This document shows positions 25,257 through 32,340 of a DNA stretch of 64,000 nt, in pieces. Below the pieces are notes generated by a model. It saw only the letters and a list, made by a program, of their open reading frames with translations. It did no database searches and was not told the DNA's origin. Both the position numbers and the translations under genes were made by a program. Position 1 is the first letter of the stretch; every line of letters starts with the position of its first letter. The stretch is from Gemmobacter fulvus (GTDB taxonomy: Bacteria; Pseudomonadota; Alphaproteobacteria; Rhodobacterales; Rhodobacteraceae): the NCBI RefSeq assembly GCF_018798885.1, contig NZ_CP076362.1, positions 310,001-374,000 on the forward strand, written 5' to 3'.

Positions 25257-25940
25257 ATGGATCAGACATCGGACAGCGATCTGCGGATCGAGCACACGCC
25301 CACAACCCTGCGCGAACTGGCGGTCGAAAGACTGCGCCATGCCATCATTTCAGGCCGGTTCACCGGCGGTTACAGGCTGGTGGAACGGACGCTCTGCGAT
25401 CAGTTGGGCGTCTCCCGCTCTGTCGTGCGCGAGGCGATCCGGTATCTTGAGGCAGAGGGGCTGGTCGAAACGCTGGCACGCAGCGGCCCGATCGTGGCCA
25501 ATCTCGATTGGACCCGCGCGAAACAGGTCTATGAAATCCGCCGCCTGCTTGAGGCCGAGGCCGCCGCCACCTGCGCCCGCGTCGCGGATGATGCGGTCAA
25601 AGCCCGGCTGCGCAAGGCATTGGCCACGTTGGAGGCCGCATTCCATGACGAAGATCCGCAACAGCTCTATGCCGCGACCACCGATTTCTATCAGGTCATT
25701 TTTGCCGCCGCCGGGCATGATATTGCGTGGGAAGTGGTGCAGCGGCTGAATGGCCGGATCTCGCGGCTGCGGGCGCTGACTTTGGCATCGACCAATCGCC
25801 GCATTTCCGGGCCGGCCCATATGGCCTCGATCTGCGCCGCCATCTGCGCCAATGCCCCGGCAGCGGCGGCGCAGGCCGTGCGGGACCATCTTCAGGATGC
25901 CGCCGAAATTGCCCGCACGCTGTTGGAAAGCACATCATGA
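25257..25940 (+). CDS. GntR family regulator, FadR/FCD subfamily
   Basis: This 227-residue regulator has an N-terminal winged helix (LRELAVERLRHAIISGRFTGG, then LCDQLGVSRSVVREAIRYLE) and a C-terminal all-helical FCD ligand-binding domain (YEIRRLLEAEAAATCARV, then HMASICAAICANAPAAAAQAV and RDHLQDAAEIA). In FCD domains the ligand is usually an organic acid or catabolite bound with a metal. It is divergent to the DUF1185-led operon and flanks the palindrome, so it probably represses that operon until an intermediate appears. It overlaps the next gene by 4 bp. Confidence 0.92.
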   Translation: MDQTSDSDLRIEHTPTTLRELAVERLRHAIISGRFTGGYRLVERTLCDQLGVSRSVVREAIRYLEAEGLVETLARSGPIVANLDWTRAKQVYEIRRLLEAEAAATCARVADDAVKARLRKALATLEAAFHDEDPQQLYAATTDFYQVIFAAAGHDIAWEVVQRLNGRISRLRALTLASTNRRISGPAHMASICAAICANAPAAAAQAVRDHLQDAAEIARTLLESTS

Positions 25941-26224
25941 CCGCCTATTGGATCGCCCATGTCACCGTCACCGATCCACTGGCCTATGCGGCGTATCAGG
26001 CGCTTGCCCCGGCAGCCTTTGCTACCCATGGCGCGCGGTTTCTGGCCCGCGGCGGCACCTCGGAGGTTCTGGAAGGCCAGTCCCTGACCCGCCATGTGAT
26101 CATCGAGTTCCCCTCATTGGCCGCCGCCAAAGCATGTTACGACAGCCCGGAATACCAAGCCGCCCGCAAGGCGCGGTCAGGGGCCGCCATCGTCAGTGTC
26201 GTCATCGTCGAGGGCATTGCCTGA
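25937..26224 (+). CDS. DUF1330 small protein
   Basis: This 95-residue protein is a DUF1330 member, a ferredoxin-like dimeric alpha+beta barrel fold: TAYWIAHVTVTDPLAYAAYQ, GGTSEVLEGQSLTRHVIIEF, CYDSPEYQAARKAR. Its ATG overlaps the gntR stop (ATGA), so it is co-translated with the regulator. Function in this family is not established; a small-molecule isomerase or monooxygenase-like role has been suggested by fold. Confidence 0.85.
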   Translation: MTAYWIAHVTVTDPLAYAAYQALAPAAFATHGARFLARGGTSEVLEGQSLTRHVIIEFPSLAAAKACYDSPEYQAARKARSGAAIVSVVIVEGIA

Positions 26225-26229
26225 GAAAA

Positions 26230-26671
26230 CGCGGCCAGATGCAGCGCTGACCCATGCGCTGCGGCGCCGGGCACCCGTCGCGTTTCATCGCGTGGCCCAG
26301 CCGCGTCGTGAGAATGGCCCCCATCGCGCCGATCGGGTGGCCATGGGCAATCGCGCAGCCATCGACATTGATGATGTCGAGCGGAAGGCCCAACTCTTGT
26401 GCCACAGCAAGCGGCACGGCGGCGAAGGCATCCTGGCCCCGGATCCGCAGACCCGGTTGACCGTCAGCACCGGAACCGTCACGGGCAGCCCCGCGCCGAT
26501 GGCCGCCTGCCGCGCCGGGTTCATCCGGTTCCCGGCCTGCATGACATTGCCCATGATCACGCTGTCGATCCTGTCCGATGCGAGGCCCGCCCGGCGCGGC
26601 GTCTCACCGGTGGCGATGGCGCCGAGTTCGGTGCGAACGGGATGGACGAGGATGATCTGCGGCGTGGACAT
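26230..26671 (-). pseudogene. Acetyl-CoA acetyltransferase (thiolase) remnant with internal deletion and frameshift
   Basis: The minus strand from 26671 reads like a thiolase N-terminus (QIILVHPVRTELGA, SVIMGNVMQAGNRMNPARQA, VPVLTVNRVCGSGA, including the active-site Cys region). At about 26450 it jumps, with a frame change, to a thiolase C-terminal region (DAFAAVPLAVAQELGLP, NVDGCAIAHGHPIGAMGAI), losing roughly 200 or more residues. A second shortening is seen after VRTELGA, and the extreme C-terminus is missing. The gene cannot make an active thiolase. It lies 20 bp after the MDR gene and may once have completed that operon. Confidence 0.85.
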
Positions 26672-26691
26672 GGGCGGTTTCTCCGCTGTGA

Positions 26692-27723
26692 TCAGGCGAT
26701 GGGCGTGATGGACGGGCGCGGGGTGGTCAGCGCGACCACGACCTTGCCCTTTGCCCGCCCGGTATCGAGATAGGCAAAGGCGTCGTTGGTCTGGTCGAAC
26801 GGGAAGATCCGGTCGATCACCGGGCGGATGGCGCCTGCCTCGATCAGCGCGGCCAACTGCGCCAATTGGCCACCATCGGCGCGCATGAACAGAAAGTCAT
26901 AGCGGATGCCCCGCGCGCGCGCCTTGCGGCGGATGCCAAGGCTGAGCAGCCGCATCACCTGCTGCATCAGCCAGGTCATTCCCTGCCGTCTGGCAAACTC
27001 TGGCGTTGGCGGGCCTGAAATCGAGATCAACCGCCCGCCGGGCTTCAACACCCGCAGCGATTTCGCCAGCGTGTCGCCATCCAGCCCGCAGACCACCAGA
27101 TCATAGCCCGACAGCACGGTCTCGAACGGCTCCTTGCGGTAGTCGAGGGCCAGATCGGCGCCCAAAGCACGCACCATGTCCAGATTGCCGGTGCTGGTGG
27201 TGGTGGCCACCGTCGCCCCCAGATGTTTGGCGAGCTGGATGGCGATGCTGCCGAAACCGCCCGATCCGGCGTGGATCAGCACCTTCTGGCCGGGTTGCAC
27301 GTCGGCCAGTTCCACCAGCGCCTGCCATGCGGTCAGGCCGACAAGGGGGATGCCCGCCGCCTCAGCCATGGTCAGCGTCTGTGGCATCAGCGCGAGGTCG
27401 TCATGATCGACCGCAATCCGCTCGGCCAGCGTGCCGATGCGGCCGTCCCTTGGCCGGGCAAATACCGCATCGCCGGGCGCAAAGCCGGTGACGGCAGCGC
27501 CGACCGCCTCGACCACCCCGGCCAGATCATGACCAAGGATCAGCGGCAGCTTGTAGGGCAGGATCGGCTTGAACGCCCCATCGCGGATCTTGCTGTCCAG
27601 CTGGTTCAAACCCGCCGCATGGATGCGCACCAACACCTCCCGCGGGCCGGGTTGCGGATCGGGATGATCCGTCAGGCGCAATCTGGCCGCTTTGGCATAG
27701 GCGTCGAGGACGAAGGCTTTCAT
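26692..27723 (-). CDS. Zinc-independent MDR oxidoreductase (quinone reductase-like)
   Basis: This 343-residue MDR-superfamily enzyme has the substrate-domain segment PREVLVRIHAAGLNQLDSKI, GHDLAGVVEAVG, the NADPH-binding stretch VLIHAGSGGFGSIAIQLAKHLGA with a Gly-rich turn, and VCGLDGDTLAKSLRVLKPGG. Zinc-coordinating Cys clusters are absent, which fits quinone reductase or enone reductase type. It follows the SDR gene by 21 bp in a presumed TetR-controlled operon and precedes the thiolase remnant. Confidence 0.9.
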   Translation of the reverse strand: MKAFVLDAYAKAARLRLTDHPDPQPGPREVLVRIHAAGLNQLDSKIRDGAFKPILPYKLPLILGHDLAGVVEAVGAAVTGFAPGDAVFARPRDGRIGTLAERIAVDHDDLALMPQTLTMAEAAGIPLVGLTAWQALVELADVQPGQKVLIHAGSGGFGSIAIQLAKHLGATVATTTSTGNLDMVRALGADLALDYRKEPFETVLSGYDLVVCGLDGDTLAKSLRVLKPGGRLISISGPPTPEFARRQGMTWLMQQVMRLLSLGIRRKARARGIRYDFLFMRADGGQLAQLAALIEAGAIRPVIDRIFPFDQTNDAFAYLDTGRAKGKVVVALTTPRPSITPIA

Positions 27724-27744
27724 CGGATACTCTCGTGGACAGGG

Positions 27745-28521
27745 TCAGGCGCGGTAGCGGGCCGCGGGTTGGGTATTGCTGAAATCCGGCAGCATGGCCT
27801 GCCGCGCGGCCTGATAGGCATCCCACATCGCGGCATCGGACAGCGCGGGAATGGTGATCGCTTCGCCCGCATCGAAACCCGCAAGGGCCGCATCGACCAG
27901 ATCGTTCACGTCCATCATCGGCGGCAGGGCGGCGGGATCGGCACCCGCGCGCGCCCACAGCTCTGTCCGGGTGGCGGCGGGCAGCACCGCCTGCACGAAG
28001 ACACCCTTGGGGCCAAGCTCGAACGCCAGCCCCTGCGACAGGAAGATCGCAAAGGCCTTGGTCGCGCCATAGGCCGACATGCCGAATTCCGGCACCAGCC
28101 CGACGACCGAAGCGATGTTGATGATGGCGCCCTGCCCCTGGCGGGCAAAGCGGGTGGCGGCAGCATGGGCCAGCCGCGCAAGACTGGTGGTGTTCAACGT
28201 GATCAGCCGGGTGATCTCGGCGCTGCTCTGCTCAGCAAAGCTGCCGCTGAGGCCCGCCCCGGCGTTGTTCACCAGAATGCCGATGTCGCCATCTTCGCGC
28301 AGCCGGGCTTCGACCCGGGCAATGTCGGCATCCTGTGTCAGATCGGCGGGCAGGATGTCGATGGCAACGCCGGTCTCGGCGCGCAGCCTTGTGGCCAAGG
28401 CCTCCATCCGGGCGGTATCGCGGGCGACCAGCACAAGATCGTGCCCGCGCCGGGCGAAACGGTCGGCATAGGTGGCACCAATGCCGGTCGAGGCGCCGGT
28501 GATCAGGGTTTTTGCGGGCAT
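27745..28521 (-). CDS. Short-chain dehydrogenase/reductase
   Basis: This 258-residue SDR has the cofactor motif TLITGASTGIGATYADRFA at its N-terminus, an NNAG motif (ILVNNAGAGLSG), and catalytic Ser plus YxxxK in IINIASVVGLVPEFGMSAYGATK. I chose the ATG at 28521, with GGAG about 9 nt upstream; an in-frame ATG at 28557 falls inside the operator repeat and is less likely. It is divergent to a TetR gene across a perfect 18-bp inverted repeat. Confidence 0.88.
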   Translation of the reverse strand: MPAKTLITGASTGIGATYADRFARRGHDLVLVARDTARMEALATRLRAETGVAIDILPADLTQDADIARVEARLREDGDIGILVNNAGAGLSGSFAEQSSAEITRLITLNTTSLARLAHAAATRFARQGQGAIINIASVVGLVPEFGMSAYGATKAFAIFLSQGLAFELGPKGVFVQAVLPAATRTELWARAGADPAALPPMMDVNDLVDAALAGFDAGEAITIPALSDAAMWDAYQAARQAMLPDFSNTQPAARYRA

Positions 28522-28551
28522 AGCGTTGCACTCCGACAGGTTCACATCTAC

Positions 28552-28601
28552 ATTCATGACGATCATCATGATTGGTTCCAAATATGATGATCGTCATGAA
28601 T
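28552..28601. promoter_or_regulatory. Perfect 18-bp inverted repeat, probable TetR double operator
   Basis: The arms ATTCATGACGATCATCAT (28552-28569) and ATGATGATCGTCATGAAT (28584-28601) are perfect inverted copies separated by 14 bp. Each arm is itself a near-palindrome of the form ATGAYGATCRTCAT, a typical TetR-family half-site pair, so the region may bind two TetR dimers. It lies between the SDR start and the tetR start. Confidence 0.85.
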
Positions 28602-28632
28602 ATGTCAAGCCCTGAGAGGAACGAGGTCGCTG

Positions 28633-29184
28633 ATGAAAGTCTCGCGTGAGCAGATGGTCGAAAACCGCAGCCGGATCCTGGCACAGGCGGCACGGCTGTT
28701 TCGGGAGAAAGGGTTCGAGGCGGTCTCGGTGGCCGAGGTGATGAAGGCCGCCGGTCTGACCCATGGCGGCTTTTACGGCCATTTCGCCTCGAAAGATGAC
28801 CTGATCGCGCAGACCATGGCGCATGCGCTGGCCGGTGAAGAGGCGCAGGCACGCGGGTTTGACGCCTTCCTGTCAGCCTATCTGTCGCCCGCCCACCGCG
28901 ACGCCCCGGCGACGGGCTGCCCGACCGCCGCCTTCGCATCCGACGCGCGCCGACAGACGCCAGACGCCCGCGCCGCGATGGCCGCAGGGGTCGGGGCACA
29001 GATTGCACGGATTGCAGAGTCGCTGGAACAGCAGGGCGCGGCCGATGCCCGCACCGCCGCAATCGGCAGCTGGTCTGCGGCGGTCGGTGCCATGATCCTG
29101 GCGCGTGCGGTCGAGGACAAGGCCCTGTCGGATGAGATCCTTGCCCAGACAAAAAACTGGATCACGGCGGCCCTGAACCCCTGA
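28633..29184 (+). CDS. TetR family regulator
   Basis: This 183-residue regulator has an N-terminal TetR helix-turn-helix (ENRSRILAQAARLFREKGFE, AEVMKAAGLTHGGFYGHFAS) followed by a helical ligand domain that resembles the group controlling reductase operons (FDAFLSAYLSPAHRDAPATG, CPTAAFASDARR). It is divergent to the SDR/MDR operon and 32 bp from the inverted-repeat operator, so autoregulation plus repression of the SDR side is likely. The inducer is unknown. Confidence 0.9.
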   Translation: MKVSREQMVENRSRILAQAARLFREKGFEAVSVAEVMKAAGLTHGGFYGHFASKDDLIAQTMAHALAGEEAQARGFDAFLSAYLSPAHRDAPATGCPTAAFASDARRQTPDARAAMAAGVGAQIARIAESLEQQGAADARTAAIGSWSAAVGAMILARAVEDKALSDEILAQTKNWITAALNP

Positions 29185-29254
29185 CAGAGAGTCTGCTTCC
29201 CTTGGGTCAGCTGGGATGACACAGCGCGGATGATCCGCTGGGTGCAGCCTTTGT

Positions 29255-29635
29255 TCAGACTTCGAAGGCCGCCAGGATCGGGCAGGCGCTTGATGTGCCT
29301 GCGGCGCATTCGGACGCCAGCCGTTGCAGACTGTGGCGCGCACGTTGCAACTCGGCGATCTGCTCATCAAGCTTGGCCAGACGCTTCTCGGCCATCTCAT
29401 GCGCACGGCGGTGATCATGCCCTGCGTCCAGTGCGATCAGTTCGCGGATTTCTTCAAGCGTGAAACCGGCCTGTTGCGCCTTGCGGATAAAACGCAGTCG
29501 CCGCAAGTCGTCGTTGCCATAGCGGCGGATGCCGCCAGCACGCTCCGGGGTCTCCAGAAGATCCTTGCGCTGATAGAAACGAATGGTCTCTACACCGACA
29601 TGACCAGCCTCGGCGAGCTTTCCGATCGTCAGCAT
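29255..29635 (-). CDS. MerR family regulator with an incomplete mercury-type cysteine set
   Basis: This 126-residue protein has the MerR winged helix (MLTIGKLAEAGHVGVETIRF, GIRRYGNDDLRRLRFIRKAQ) and a C-terminal cysteine pair, Cys110 and Cys118 (ASECAAGTSSACPIL), matching the Cys117/Cys126 region of mercury-sensing MerR. The third mercury ligand, Cys82 in Tn501 MerR, aligns to His75 here. The start ATG at 29635 lies next to a mercury-type operator/promoter. It may sense a thiol-reactive signal other than Hg(II), or bind metal differently. Confidence 0.88.
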   Translation of the reverse strand: MLTIGKLAEAGHVGVETIRFYQRKDLLETPERAGGIRRYGNDDLRRLRFIRKAQQAGFTLEEIRELIALDAGHDHRRAHEMAEKRLAKLDEQIAELQRARHSLQRLASECAAGTSSACPILAAFEV

Positions 29636-29644
29636 TTTTTCCTC

Positions 29645-29675
29645 TTGATACCGTACTATGGTACGGGACTTATAT
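29645..29675 (+). promoter_or_regulatory. MerR-type promoter with 19-bp spacer and internal dyad
   Basis: A -35 TTGATA (29645-29650) and a -10 TTATAT (29670-29675) are separated by 19 bp, the over-long spacer that MerR proteins correct by twisting DNA. The spacer contains the dyad CCGTACTATGGTACGG (29651-29666). The layout closely resembles the mercury-resistance promoter, whose dyad is CCGTAC-N4-GTACGG. It drives the glutaredoxin-MauE gene. Confidence 0.85.
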
Positions 29676-29713
29676 ACATGCCGACCACTCCGAATCAAGG
29701 ATGAGAAGGGGAC

Positions 29714-30514
29714 ATGACAATGTCGGAATCTGCCAAGACCACCCACGCCATGAAAACTGCGCAGCTTTACCGGATGGTGATGCCGGACCACAGCTGCCCC
29801 TATGGTCTGAAATCGCTGGACCTGCTGAAACGGGCGGGCTACGTGGTCGAGGATCATCACCTGACCACGCGCGCGGAGGTCGATGCCTTCAAGACCGCGC
29901 ATGGTGTCCCGACCACTCCACAGGTTTTCATCGGCGGCAAACGCGTAGGGGGCCATGACGATCTGCGCCGCTTTCTGGGCAAACCCGTGGTGGACCCGAA
30001 GGCGACCAGCTATCGCCCGGTCGTTGCCTTGTTTGCCATGACCCTGTTGATGGCACTTGCCACAAGCGTCGCGGTTTACGGCACGCCATTCACCATCAGG
30101 GGGGCTGAGTGGTTCATCGCTTTCAGCATGACGGTTCTGGCACTGCTGAAGCTCCAGAATGTCGAGAGCTTCGCGACCATGTTCCTGAACTACGACCTTC
30201 TCGCCAAGCGCTGGGTGCCCTATTCCTACATCTATCCCTTCGCAGAGGGGCTGGCGGGTGTCCTGATGGTTGCCGGGGCTTTGACATGGCTGTCGGTCCC
30301 CGTCGCGCTGTTCATCGGCACCATCGGCGCGGCCTCGGTGGTCAAGGCAGTCTATGTTGACCGCCGCGAACTGAAGTGTGCCTGTGTCGGCGGCTCAAGC
30401 AATGTTCCCCTCGGCTTCCTCTCGCTGACCGAAAACCTGATGATGATCGCCATGGCGGTCTGGATGGCACTTGCCGCTTTCGGCCTGCTGCCCGTCTGGG
30501 CGCACGGGATGTAG
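29714..30514 (+). CDS. Glutaredoxin domain fused to a MauE/DoxX-type membrane domain
   Basis: In this 266-residue protein residues 15-100 are glutaredoxin-like with a Cys28-Pro-Tyr-Gly motif and a GVPTTPQVFIGGKRVGGHDD segment (cis-Pro and GSH-binding region). Residues about 108-266 form several membrane helices of the MauE type, with a Cys-Ala-Cys motif in ELKCACVGGSSN. MauE-like proteins support disulfide chemistry in the periplasm. The ATG at 29714 follows GAAGGGG. Control by the divergent MerR through a mercury-type promoter suggests a response to thiol or metal stress. Confidence 0.87.
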   Translation: MTMSESAKTTHAMKTAQLYRMVMPDHSCPYGLKSLDLLKRAGYVVEDHHLTTRAEVDAFKTAHGVPTTPQVFIGGKRVGGHDDLRRFLGKPVVDPKATSYRPVVALFAMTLLMALATSVAVYGTPFTIRGAEWFIAFSMTVLALLKLQNVESFATMFLNYDLLAKRWVPYSYIYPFAEGLAGVLMVAGALTWLSVPVALFIGTIGAASVVKAVYVDRRELKCACVGGSSNVPLGFLSLTENLMMIAMAVWMALAAFGLLPVWAHGM

Positions 30515-30677
30515 TCCCGTCAACCCTCTTGCCCTCTACAAGACCCATGCCATGGGCACAGACAGCCTGCTTCGCTACCGGCGGGGCGGGCACTCGGCCT
30601 TCTCTTGTCCAATGCGTCCGATGACTGAGGCGGAGCTTCATCGGGCGCGGGGGGCAAGGCCTGTCAAAATGATCGCC

Positions 30678-31634
30678 TCAGGTGTGAAACCGCCGCCTGT
30701 ATTCGCCCGGTGACAGGCCGACGATCCGCAAAAAGACTTTTCGGAATGCGCCGGGGTCGGAATAGCCGACCTCCCATGCGATGCGCTCGATGGGGTGCTG
30801 CCCGAATTGCAGCAACTCCTGCGCCTTCGCCACACGCAGCCGTTGGGCGTAATCTGTTGCGGTCAGTCCGGTGGCCTTCTGAAACCGCCGCAGGAAGGTG
30901 CGCTCTTCCAACCCCGCCCTTTCGGCAAGGGCACAGAGCCGTGCCTCGCGCCCCTCACTTGCATGCAGAACATGCTGGGCTTTCAGGATTGCAGTATCCC
31001 CATGGGTCAGCCGTGGCACGAAAGCACTGTAATACCGCTGTTCGCGCCCCGGCAGGTCGACCAGCATCATCCGGGCGGTGGCAGCCATTGCAACCGGACC
31101 CAGAAACCGTTCAACAAGTTTCAGGCCCAGATCGGACCAGGACATCAACCCACCTGCCGAGAGTATGTCACCGCCATCAATGATCAGCCGATCCGTATCG
31201 ACCTGCGCTGCGGGAAACCGGTCCCGCAAGGCCTGCGCATGGGTCCAGTGGGTTGTCAGCGCGCGCCCTGCCAGCAGCCCGGTTTCCCCGAGAAGGAACG
31301 CGCCCGCGCAGATCGATGCCAGCGCGGCGCCCTCGGCGTGGCGCGCCCGCAACCATCTTGCGAAGGGGGCGGCGCTTTCCCGGTCCATCGGTGGCAACAG
31401 CGAGGGCGGCAGGATCAACACGTCATGGCGGCTGGCCTCCCCGGGTGCCGGATCACTGGAGAAAACGCCGCGGGCAACGCCGTGTTCAAGGCTCAGATGT
31501 CGCACGCACAGGCGGGGGACGACTGAGGTTGGCTGTTCGGCGATCCCATCAGCAATCAGAAACAGATCGGTCAGCCCCAGTACAGCTGACATCTGGGCAC
31601 CGGGATAAAGCAGGATTCCGATCTCTGCCACCAT
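30678..31634 (-). CDS. GlxA/FtrA-type AraC family regulator
   Basis: This 318-residue regulator has an N-terminal DJ-1/PfpI amidase-like domain (EIGILLYPGAQMSAVLGLTD, ASICAGAFLLGETGLLAGR) and a C-terminal AraC double helix-turn-helix (LCALAERAGLEERTFLRRFQ, IERIAWEVGYSDPGAFRKVF). I chose the ATG at 31634 rather than one 36 nt upstream, because two direct repeats that look like AraC sites sit exactly in that stretch. It probably controls the divergent isochorismatase-like hydrolase. Confidence 0.87.
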   Translation of the reverse strand: MVAEIGILLYPGAQMSAVLGLTDLFLIADGIAEQPTSVVPRLCVRHLSLEHGVARGVFSSDPAPGEASRHDVLILPPSLLPPMDRESAAPFARWLRARHAEGAALASICAGAFLLGETGLLAGRALTTHWTHAQALRDRFPAAQVDTDRLIIDGGDILSAGGLMSWSDLGLKLVERFLGPVAMAATARMMLVDLPGREQRYYSAFVPRLTHGDTAILKAQHVLHASEGREARLCALAERAGLEERTFLRRFQKATGLTATDYAQRLRVAKAQELLQFGQHPIERIAWEVGYSDPGAFRKVFLRIVGLSPGEYRRRFHT

Positions 31635-31668
31635 TGTCGATATTGCCCCTATCTCTGTCGATTTCGCC
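31635..31668. promoter_or_regulatory. Direct repeats, probable AraC-type operator
   Basis: TGTCGATATTGCC (31635-31647) and TGTCGATTTCGCC (31656-31668) are direct repeats 21 bp apart, two helical turns. That is the classic arrangement for AraC-family dimers. They lie just upstream of the chosen regulator start and about 70 bp before the divergent isochorismatase-like gene. Confidence 0.6.
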
Positions 31669-31737
31669 AATAGCAGCGATCTGCACCTGCGCCGATATTC
31701 CTTTCAAGCTGGAACTGACACCGGAAGGAAATCTCTC

Positions 31738-32289
31738 ATGTCGAAACGCGCCATTCTGGTCGTTGACCTGCAAAACGAATACTGGCCCAGCGGAAACTTC
31801 GCGCTTCAAGGAATAGAAACCGCCGCAGCCAATGCCGCACGCGTCATGGCGCATGGTCGCGCCATGGGGGATCTGGTGGTCAGCATCCGCCATGAAATGC
31901 CCGGTGGACCAATCTTCGTACCAGGCACCGACGGGGCGAGGATCCATGACACCGTCCTGCCGCAAGCCGACGAACCGCTTATCACCAAGAACTTCCCCAA
32001 TTCCTTCCGCAACACCGGGCTGAAGGATCTGCTTGATGGGCACGGAGTCGCGGAGGTGATTGTCATCGGTGCCATGAGCCATATGTGCGTGGATGCCACC
32101 ACCCGCGCCGCCAATGACTTCGGTTACAAGACCGTAACTATCCATGATGCCTGCGCCACCCGCGATCTGGAGTTTGCCGACGTGACCACCCCCGCCGCGC
32201 AGGTCCATGCCGCGCTGATGGCGGCGCTGGCCTTCGGCTATGGTGAGGTCATCAGCACGGACGCATTCCTGCACAGACCACGCCACTGA
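31738..32289 (+). CDS. Isochorismatase-like cysteine hydrolase
   Basis: This 183-residue hydrolase has the family's catalytic triad: Asp10 in ILVVDLQNEYW, Lys84 in PLITKNFPNSF and Cys117 in AMSHMCVDATTRAA. The fold covers nicotinamidase, ureidoacrylate amidohydrolase and similar enzymes. There is no nearby gene that fixes the substrate. Divergent transcription from the GlxA-type regulator suggests specific induction. Confidence 0.9.
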   Translation: MSKRAILVVDLQNEYWPSGNFALQGIETAAANAARVMAHGRAMGDLVVSIRHEMPGGPIFVPGTDGARIHDTVLPQADEPLITKNFPNSFRNTGLKDLLDGHGVAEVIVIGAMSHMCVDATTRAANDFGYKTVTIHDACATRDLEFADVTTPAAQVHAALMAALAFGYGEVISTDAFLHRPRH

Positions 32290-32340
32290 ACCGCGCCGGG
32301 CTTTCAGACGACTGAGCCACGTCCCGGAGCGCGGACAGGA

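Noticed and set aside
30515-30677. Short readings between the glutaredoxin-MauE and GlxA-type genes as a transposon scrap
   Set aside because: The 163 bp show no inverted repeat, target duplication or transposase motif.
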